Under the pieces are notes generated by a model that saw only the letters and a list, made by a program, of their open reading frames with translations, did not search any database and was not told the origin of the DNA. A stretch of DNA of 17,782 nucleotides. It comes from JBBDWZ01 sp050732575 (GTDB taxonomy: Bacteria; Gemmatimonadota; Gemmatimonadetes; Longimicrobiales; RSA9). Position numbers and translations under genes: made by a program. Shown piece by piece: positions 12,905 through 17,782 of the stretch. Position 1 is the stretch's first letter. Each line of letters starts with the position of its first letter. The DNA lies in the NCBI GenBank assembly GCA_050732575.1, contig JBOHRF010000084.1, positions 1 to 17,782 of the forward strand, given 5' to 3'.

Positions 12905-13315
12905 ATGTGGCGTCATGGCGGGATGCTCGTTCTGGCGGGCCTGGTGGTGGCAGCCCTACCGCAGACCGTGGCTGCACAAAAGCTGGAAGCGGGCACCTGG
13001 ACGGGCACCATCGCGCCGCCTGGAAACACGCCGAGTCCGGCCACTTTTGAAGTCCGAGTCCGTGGGGATACGACGTCGATCACAATCAAAACGCAATTTG
13101 GTGATCTTCCGTTCACGGACATCAAAGTGCTGGCGGATCGCCTTACCTTTACGTTCACACCGGGCACGCCGGTCAATTGCGTGCTCATGCTGCGGCCGGA
13201 TAAGAGCTATGCCGGCAACTGCACCGATGGCGATGGCGAAAATGGGCAGCTGGTCATGATCCCGCCTGCCAAGTCAGGCCATTTATTTCCTGGAAGTATG
13301 CGGCGGTCGCGATAA
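12905..13315 (+). CDS. Small secreted protein of unknown function
   Basis: The start is ATG 12905, chosen because GGAG lies eight bases upstream and it begins a clear signal peptide, HGGMLVLAGLVVAALPQTVA, with likely cleavage at AA-QKLEAG. The open frame continues further upstream without protein-like sequence. The 136-residue precursor has a mature part with alternating beta-strand pattern: GTWTGTIAPPGNTPSP, FEVRVRGDTTSITIK, LADRLTFTFTPG. Two Cys lie in VNCVLML and YAGNCTDGDGENG. It looks like a small extracytoplasmic beta protein. I recognise no family or active site. It is transcribed alone, convergent with the lipoprotein gene ending at 13393. Confidence 0.7.
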   Translation: MWRHGGMLVLAGLVVAALPQTVAAQKLEAGTWTGTIAPPGNTPSPATFEVRVRGDTTSITIKTQFGDLPFTDIKVLADRLTFTFTPGTPVNCVLMLRPDKSYAGNCTDGDGENGQLVMIPPAKSGHLFPGSMRRSR

Positions 13316-13365
13316 GCGCTGGCGGCTGTGGGGCGTGTTAATTCGACGTCTGTTGGATATTCAAC

Positions 13366-13381
13366 TGCCCTCGATAGGGCA
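13366..13381. terminator. Short hairpin between convergent genes
   Basis: TGCCCT (13366-13371) and AGGGCA (13376-13381) form a perfect six-base stem with a four-base CGAT loop in the 77-base gap between converging genes. There is no T-run on either side, so this is a weak terminator candidate. Confidence 0.35.
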
Positions 13382-13392
13382 AACGGTTTGGT

Positions 13393-13878
13393 CTACCGGG
13401 CGCTGCGCATTCGTGAGAAAGGGAAACCGTTGCAACCGGTGCGCGGCGTATCGCGCTGAGCTGACGTGGTGACCTCGGCTTCGGTGGCGCTGCGCGCTTC
13501 GTACGCAGTAAAGCAGAAACCCCAGGTATAAGGCGCCCTGGCGGGCAGTTGCAGCCAGTCGATGCGCGTCCAGAGACCGGGCGCGCTTGCGTTTGCCGCA
13601 TCGTTCTGCGCGATCAGGTACTGGGCACTCACGTTCCACTTCACGATGCGATAGCGGTTGGTGGGATGCTGCACCCATTCGGTGGCGCTGATGGTGAAGC
13701 GGCCGCCGTAGTCGTCCATGAAATCGCCCAGCAGGAACGCGGGTAGGTCAGCGGAACGTGGCTCCCTGACTGCGGCGGGCGAGTGGCAGGCGCAGAGCAG
13801 TGCGACACCCAGAATCGATGCGCACGCTCTGCGGCCCGCCGACCCATTCATTCTCCGCAGCGACTCGATAGGATCCAC
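13393..13878 (-). CDS. Lipoprotein of unknown function
   Basis: The frame starts at GTG 13878, two bases after the TAA of the upstream gene, suggesting translational coupling; an internal ATG at 13851 would give a more usual signal length. The 161 residues include a signal, ACASILGVALLCAC, with the lipidated Cys near 31. The mature protein reads FMDDYGGRFTISATEWVQHP, NRYRIVKWNVSAQYLIAQND, LWTRIDWLQLP, PYTWGFCFTAYEA and ends RDTPRTGCNGFPFSRM. These blocks look well conserved and I recall similar hypothetical proteins in environmental bacteria, but no function. The two mature Cys (WGFC and TGCN) could pair. It is third in a minus-strand run behind the MocR regulator and the NTF2-like gene. Confidence 0.75.
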   Translation of the reverse strand: MDPIESLRRMNGSAGRRACASILGVALLCACHSPAAVREPRSADLPAFLLGDFMDDYGGRFTISATEWVQHPTNRYRIVKWNVSAQYLIAQNDAANASAPGLWTRIDWLQLPARAPYTWGFCFTAYEARSATEAEVTTSAQRDTPRTGCNGFPFSRMRSAR

Positions 13879-13880
13879 GT

Positions 13881-14354
13881 TTAGCGCCAGGGTTCACCAC
13901 ATCCGGTTTGGCGGAACGTGTCGCTGACGTTGAGGATCTTCCATTTGCCACCCAGGCGGGCGAGTTGGAACGAGTCATATCCGCAGTGACTGACCGTGCC
14001 TTCGCGGCGCACCTGGTATTCAGCCCAGACATGTGCCAGGTCGGCATCGATGTGGACGACGGCATTGCGGATGGGCTCATCGAGCGGTGGCTGGTTGGGA
14101 TTGGAAGCAGCACGCAGGAAATCGGCGCCGGTGAGCACCACCACGCGCACGCCACTGGGACCGGGCCGCAACAAGGTCATGCGGGTGGCCGGATCGATGT
14201 ACTGCGCCATGGCGACGGTATCGCGAGCGAGCATCCCTTTCAGGAAGCCTTCAACGGCGGCCATCACCTGGGCGCGTTCGTTCTGAGCACGGGCGGCGCC
14301 AGGGCTGGCAAGCAGTGTGGTCAGCAACAGCAACGGCAAGACACGGATCGGCAT
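13881..14354 (-). CDS. Secreted SnoaL/NTF2-like protein
   Basis: The start is ATG 14354 with GAGAGGA a few bases upstream. The frame extends further but only this start gives a signal peptide, PIRVLPLLLLTTLLASPGAA, with cleavage near ARA-QNE. The 157-residue protein has the NTF2-like pattern: helices at ERAQVMAAVEGFLKGMLARD and DTVAMAQYIDPAT, then strands VRVVVLTGADFLR, RNAVVHIDADLAHVWAEYQV, SHCGYDSFQLARLGGKWKIL and NVSDTFRQTGC. The WKILNVSDT ending is typical of SnoaL/DUF4440-type members, which are small cone-shaped barrels serving as binding proteins or minor enzymes. Ligand unknown. It follows the MocR gene by 52 bases and precedes the lipoprotein by two. Confidence 0.8.
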   Translation of the reverse strand: MPIRVLPLLLLTTLLASPGAARAQNERAQVMAAVEGFLKGMLARDTVAMAQYIDPATRMTLLRPGPSGVRVVVLTGADFLRAASNPNQPPLDEPIRNAVVHIDADLAHVWAEYQVRREGTVSHCGYDSFQLARLGGKWKILNVSDTFRQTGCGEPWR

Positions 14355-14384
14355 GGTTCCTCTCCAATGCACGTTGAGGATGGC

Positions 14385-14408
14385 AGCCGTCAGCAGCCGC
14401 TGACGGCT
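14385..14408. repeat. Ten-base perfect hairpin at the end of the MocR gene
   Basis: AGCCGTCAGC (14385-14394) and GCTGACGGCT (14399-14408) pair perfectly around a four-base loop. The structure overlaps the TAG stop of the MocR gene (14407-14409) and lies 31 bases before the NTF2-like ATG. It lacks a T-run. It could attenuate read-through, protect a processed mRNA end, or be a palindromic repeat unit. Confidence 0.55.
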
Positions 14409-15891
14409 AACACCGTGAGAACGCGGAAGCCAGACGCTGCACCGCGCTCCGGCTTTCTTTCTGGTCATACGATGCAAAGCCCAACACGAGCCCGGGCGCC
14501 AGGCGATGTTGCAGGCTGTAGAGGGAAAGCGGCCGGAGGTCTACCTGTGCAGCGGCGGCCAATTGCACGGCGCGCGCCTCACCCAACTCATCCTGCAACC
14601 ACGCCACGAGCTGCATGCCGACATTCACGGGCTGGGCGCGCAACCAGGGCGAGAGCTGCTCGCGGATTTGCTCGACCAGGAAAGACTGGCGCTCAAGGTA
14701 CAGTCCACGCATGCGGCGCACGTGGCGCGCGTATGCGCCGCTCCCAATGAACTCGGCCAGCGCCGCCTGCTCGACGTTGGGTGCAATGGCATCCAGCCGA
14801 TCGCGCGCGCGTTCGAAGAGGGCGACCAGTTGAGGTGGCACGACCAGGTAGCCGAGCCGCAGGGCCGAGAACATGGTCTTGCTGAAGGTACCGATGTAGA
14901 GGACGTTACCCGATCGGTCGAGTCCCTGCAAACAGGGTAGTGGCCGAACACTGTAGTGAAATTCGCTGTCGTAGTCATCTTCGATGACCCAGGCATTGTG
15001 CTGCAGCGCCCACGCAAGCAGCTCCATGCGTCGCGTCAACGTAAGGGTTGCGCTCAGCGGGAAATGATCTGATGGGGTGACGAACGCTGCGCGCGCGTTG
15101 GCACAACTGCGCACACCCTCAGCCACGACCAGTCCTGCTGCATCCACGGGTACGGGCGCCAGCTGAATGCCGTTGGCCGTAAGAATGGCCCGCGTCGACA
15201 GGTAGCCGGGATCCTCCACCCACGCCGCTTCGCCGGGATTGAGCAGCAGCCGAGCGATCAGGTCCACGGCAGCTTGAGTTCCGCGCACCAGAAAGACCTG
15301 GTCCAACTCAGCGTGTACACCGCGAGCCGCGGCCACGCATTCGAGGATGGCACGGCGCAGCAACCGGTAGCCGTTGGGATCGCCGCAGGTCAGCAACTCG
15401 GCCCCGGTGCGGCGTGCATGTTGGGCCAGCAAGCGCGACCAGGCGCGCCGCGGAAACGAGTCGAAACCGGGCTCACCCAGGCGGAACGGCCGGGGCGCAC
15501 CCGACACCGTTGGCGCTGCGTGTGTCGTGGTGAGAATCGCCGCACCTACCCGTGAAGTGCGCGGCGGCCGCTGCGCGTCGGCCGTCACCGGAACGGCGCG
15601 CGCGCGCCGCATCAGGCCGCGACTCACATACGTGCCCGAGCCGTGCGCGGTCGTGAGGTACCCTTCCGCTACCAGATACTCATAGGCCAGCGTGGCCGTG
15701 TTGCGCGCAATGCGCAGCTCGGTGGCCAGAGCACGCGTGGAGGGCAGCCGGGCGCCCGGTCGTAACCGGCCGCTCAGGATGGCCTCGCGCAGGGCGTCAT
15801 AGAGCTGCCGAAACAGCGGACGGTCGAGCGCCGCATCAAATCGGATGGCGAATGTTATCCCAGAACTGCGAGGCGTGATGCTGGTACGCAG
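14407..15891 (-). CDS. MocR-type regulator: GntR winged helix fused to a PLP aminotransferase-like domain
   Basis: The gene encodes about 494 residues. An N-terminal GntR winged helix covers about 20-88 (LDRPLFRQLYDALREAILSG, LRPGARLPSTRALATELRIA, then NTATLAYEYLVAEGYLTT). A fold-type I aminotransferase-like domain fills 130-490: LTCGDPNGYRLLRRAI, the DDYDSEFHY block near 305, and YIGTFSK with Lys338 as the expected PLP-binding residue. MocR proteins sense PLP or an amino-acid-like ligand and control nearby vitamin B6, GABA or transport genes; here the target is unknown. From the in-frame stop at 15964-15966 down to codon 89 there is no ATG, GTG or TTG. The frame aligns with family N-termini from CTG 15889-15891 (LRTSITPRS), nine bases after a GGAG, so I place the start there with low certainty. 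A GTG at 15627 would cut off the whole winged helix. Confidence 0.85.
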   Translation of the reverse strand: MRTSITPRSSGITFAIRFDAALDRPLFRQLYDALREAILSGRLRPGARLPSTRALATELRIARNTATLAYEYLVAEGYLTTAHGSGTYVSRGLMRRARAVPVTADAQRPPRTSRVGAAILTTTHAAPTVSGAPRPFRLGEPGFDSFPRRAWSRLLAQHARRTGAELLTCGDPNGYRLLRRAILECVAAARGVHAELDQVFLVRGTQAAVDLIARLLLNPGEAAWVEDPGYLSTRAILTANGIQLAPVPVDAAGLVVAEGVRSCANARAAFVTPSDHFPLSATLTLTRRMELLAWALQHNAWVIEDDYDSEFHYSVRPLPCLQGLDRSGNVLYIGTFSKTMFSALRLGYLVVPPQLVALFERARDRLDAIAPNVEQAALAEFIGSGAYARHVRRMRGLYLERQSFLVEQIREQLSPWLRAQPVNVGMQLVAWLQDELGEARAVQLAAAAQVDLRPLSLYSLQHRLAPGLVLGFASYDQKESRSAVQRLASAFSRC

Positions 15892-15947
15892 CTGTGTCTG
15901 CTCCGGCGAGGGAATGGCACCTTTTGCTTGGCCAGAATCACGATAAC

Positions 15948-15982
15948 GGACAGAGCCACGGTGTCACCGCTGTCCAGTGACA
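15948..15982. promoter_or_regulatory. Candidate operator between divergent MocR and DUF2911 genes
   Basis: TGTCAC (15962-15967) and GTGACA (15977-15982) form a perfect inverted pair with a nine-base spacer. An overlapping pair, GGACAG (15948-15953) and CTGTCC (15970-15975), interleaves with it. The site lies in the divergent region upstream of the MocR gene, where its own operator would be expected. No clear promoter hexamers were identified nearby. Confidence 0.4.
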
Positions 15983-16144
15983 AACAACCACGAGGGGAGT
16001 CCAGGAGTGTCCGCCGTTGGATGACTCGTCGATGGCGTGCGCACCGCGCGCAAAGTGGCTCCGGCGCGCGCGCTGCCAGTGGATCTTGTCGCAGCGCGGG
16101 CGAGCGAAAAGTTTGGCGAACTCGAACGCGGGAAACAACGTTCC

Positions 16145-17302
16145 ATGAAAAGCATGATCGGCGCACTGTGGGCGGTGGCCCTGGCCGCTCCCGCCCTGGC
16201 GCAGCAGCCCATTCGCTCGGGGATGTTCGTAACTACGCTGGGTCGCGACACCATTGCCATCGAGAGATACTCGAGAACGCAAACGCGACTGGAAGGCGAA
16301 ATCCTGACGCCCGTGCCGCGTGCAATCGTGGTGCGTTACACGCTCGACTTCGATGCCCAGGGCAATGCCCGCGCATTGAACCTGATCGGCCGGGCCGGTG
16401 GCCAACCGGACAGTTTGCCACCCTTGCTGGAACGTAAGGCATTGATCGTCGGTGATACCGTGATCAACGACATCCGGCGCAATGGCCAGGTTGACGCGAA
16501 TGCGACGGGCAAGCTGGCCAGCGGGCGCGGCGCGCTGCCCTTCATCTCCAACTCGACCGCTATCGTAGAAGAAATGGCGCATCAGTGGCGGCGCGCGCAC
16601 CGAGACTCGGTCGATGCATCGATCTTCGTATTTGGCGCGCAGGGCAGCGGCACCGTACCCATGGTCCGTTTTGCGGGTGACACGATCCAGTTGATCAACG
16701 GTCCCGGCCAGACGCCGCTGGTATACCTGGACCGCGAGGGCCGCTTGCAGCTGATAGATGCCCGTCTGACCACCGTGCAGACGCGCACGCGACGCGTAAG
16801 CGGTATCGACATGGAACGGCTCGCGGCGCGTTTCATCAGCATGGGCGCGGTGGGCATTGCGTCGCCGCGTGACACCGCCCGTGCGGACATTGGTGGCAGT
16901 CAGCTGCTCATCGACTATGGGCGTCCGAAGGCGCGCGGCCGCACTGTATTTGGCGGCCTGGTCGTGCTCGGCCAGGTCTGGCGTACCGGTGCCAACCAGG
17001 CCACGCACTTCACAACCACGCGTGGTCTCATGATCGGCAACCACAGCGTACCGGCCGGCAGCTACACGCTCTGGACCATCCCGACCGCGCTCGGTGACAC
17101 GCTGATCGTGAACAAACAGACCGGACAATGGGGAACCCTCTACGATCCGACGCAGGACCTGGCGCGCATTCCACTCAGCACGGAAGCCACCGGTCAGCAC
17201 GTGGAGCAGTTCACGATTTCCATGGAAGCCGGTGAGACGGGCGGCCGAATGGTCTTCTCCTGGGAGAAGCGCCGCATGACTGCTGCATTCCGGGTGCACT
17301 AG
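16145..17302 (+). CDS. Secreted DUF2911 protein
   Basis: The start ATG 16145 gives the signal peptide KSMIGALWAVALAAPALA, cleaved before QQPIRSG. The upstream in-frame extension is not signal-like; the ribosome-binding site is weak. The 385-residue protein has an N-terminal half (20-240) of beta-rich sequence (GMFVTTLGRDTIAIERYSRT, then AIVVRYTLDFDAQGN) that I cannot assign. The C-terminal DUF2911 domain is at about 250-385: LLIDYGRPKARGRTVFGGLV, VWRTGANQATHFTTTRGLMI, VPAGSYTLWTIP and WGTLYDPTQDLARIPLST. The domain is beta-rich, exported, and of unknown function; it is common in Bacteroidota and related environmental bacteria. It is divergent from the MocR gene and may be its target. The DoxX-like gene follows after 51 bases. 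Confidence 0.85.
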   Translation: MKSMIGALWAVALAAPALAQQPIRSGMFVTTLGRDTIAIERYSRTQTRLEGEILTPVPRAIVVRYTLDFDAQGNARALNLIGRAGGQPDSLPPLLERKALIVGDTVINDIRRNGQVDANATGKLASGRGALPFISNSTAIVEEMAHQWRRAHRDSVDASIFVFGAQGSGTVPMVRFAGDTIQLINGPGQTPLVYLDREGRLQLIDARLTTVQTRTRRVSGIDMERLAARFISMGAVGIASPRDTARADIGGSQLLIDYGRPKARGRTVFGGLVVLGQVWRTGANQATHFTTTRGLMIGNHSVPAGSYTLWTIPTALGDTLIVNKQTGQWGTLYDPTQDLARIPLSTEATGQHVEQFTISMEAGETGGRMVFSWEKRRMTAAFRVH

Positions 17303-17353
17303 GTCGGGCGCGGGCCTTGCGCGCAGGGCGTCCGCTACGTCACATAGTAGCCC

Positions 17354-17782
17354 ATGCGACGCACCCCTTTGCTCAATGCCATCCGTTTTTTCCTGGCCGT
17401 AGTTTTCATAGTGTACGGTCTGACCAAGCTGCTGGGCGGGCAGTTCAACTACGGTGATTGGACTCTCGACAAGAAGACGGTGGATGGCACATCACTGGTG
17501 TGGGCCTTCTACGGCTACTCACCCGTGTATGCCCGCTTCCTTGGCCTGACCGAGCTGATCCCGGCCATTCTGCTGCTGATTCCGCGCACGGCCACGGTGG
17601 GTGCGCTGATGCTGTTCATGGTCACGCTGAATGTGACCGTCCTGGATTTTGCCTTTGGCTTTCCTTCCGTGAAGTACTTCGCGCTGCTCTATACGCTGCT
17701 TCTGGGTATGCTGCTCTGGTCGGATCGGGCCAAGCTGCTGCGCTTGTTGGAGCGCGCGCCCAGCAATACTGTAGTGGATGGC
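17354..17782 (+). CDS. DoxX-like integral membrane protein, 3' end cut by window
   Basis: From ATG 17354 there are 143 codons with no stop before the window ends. The ribosome-binding site is weak. The protein has a first helix, LNAIRFFLAVVFIVYGLTKL, with the YGLTKLLGG motif typical of DoxX-type proteins, then a polar segment (FNYGDWTLDKKTVDGTSLVW). Three more hydrophobic helices follow: FLGLTELIPAILLLIP, ATVGALMLFMVTLNVTVLDF and YFALLYTLLLGMLLW. The four-helix layout fits the DoxX/DoxD family of inner-membrane proteins linked to respiratory or thiosulfate chemistry and stress resistance; the specific role is unknown. The tail ASNTVVDG-like end (RAPSNTVVDG) suggests few residues are missing. 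It probably shares a transcript with the DUF2911 gene. Confidence 0.8.
   Translation, partial: MRRTPLLNAIRFFLAVVFIVYGLTKLLGGQFNYGDWTLDKKTVDGTSLVWAFYGYSPVYARFLGLTELIPAILLLIPRTATVGALMLFMVTLNVTVLDFAFGFPSVKYFALLYTLLLGMLLWSDRAKLLRLLERAPSNTVVDG

Noticed and set aside
13908..14750. A 280-codon open frame on the plus strand
   Set aside because: It is antisense to the NTF2-like and MocR genes, both of which show clear family patterns.
15938..17299. A 453-codon open frame on the minus strand
   Set aside because: It is antisense to the DUF2911 gene, has no recognisable domain and no ribosome-binding site.
1..17782. tRNA, rRNA, riboswitch, CRISPR and complete insertion sequences
   Set aside because: Looked for cloverleaf ends, conserved rRNA blocks, regularly spaced repeats and transposase motifs; none was seen by eye.

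Overview
The window is GC-rich bacterial DNA with about a dozen intact genes, several of them for secreted or lipid-anchored proteins. The mix is DUF305, LVIVD-repeat, DUF2911, an imidazolonepropionase-type amidohydrolase lipoprotein, PadR and MocR regulators, and DoxX. That mix, with sparse operons and many decayed genes, recalls an environmental Gemmatimonadota-like genome. This is inference from gene content; there is no rRNA or marker gene here. No tRNA, rRNA, CRISPR array or complete insertion sequence was seen.

Layout. 1-550: the 3' end of a VOC/glyoxalase-fold gene and a minus-strand remnant. 549-1550: a peptidoglycan-binding plus papain-like cysteine protease gene. 1551-2326: decayed DNA with a fragment matching the amidohydrolase at 8510 and a zinc-finger-like gene remnant. 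2327-3917 (minus): a membrane-anchored protein built from three repeated A-B modules, preceded by a 59-residue two-helix membrane protein. 3918-5030: mostly decayed DNA with a truncated SRPBCC-type gene. 5037-7778: a DUF305 lipoprotein and an LVIVD beta-propeller lipoprotein, probably co-transcribed. 7853-9778: a PadR regulator divergent from an amidohydrolase lipoprotein, with a palindromic operator candidate between them. 10138-12009: a receiver-PAS protein with a degenerate kinase stub, a mazEF-like toxin-antitoxin pair with an apparently leaderless antitoxin mRNA, and the 3' half of a Holliday-junction-resolvase-like gene. 12023-13315: a frameshifted secreted-protein gene (minus) and a small secreted protein (plus). 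13393-15891 (minus): a MocR-type regulator, an NTF2-like secreted protein and a lipoprotein in a row. 16145-17782: a DUF2911 secreted protein and a DoxX-like membrane protein that runs off the end.

The genes do not form one pathway. The best-linked groups are the DUF305/LVIVD pair, PadR with the divergent amidohydrolase, the toxin-antitoxin pair, the MocR-headed run with its divergent DUF2911 neighbour, and the 59-aa protein with the A-B repeat protein. The least described items are the A-B repeat protein with its small membrane neighbour, the receiver-PAS protein with lost catalytic residues beside the toxin-antitoxin pair, and the MocR gene that has no ATG, GTG or TTG start.
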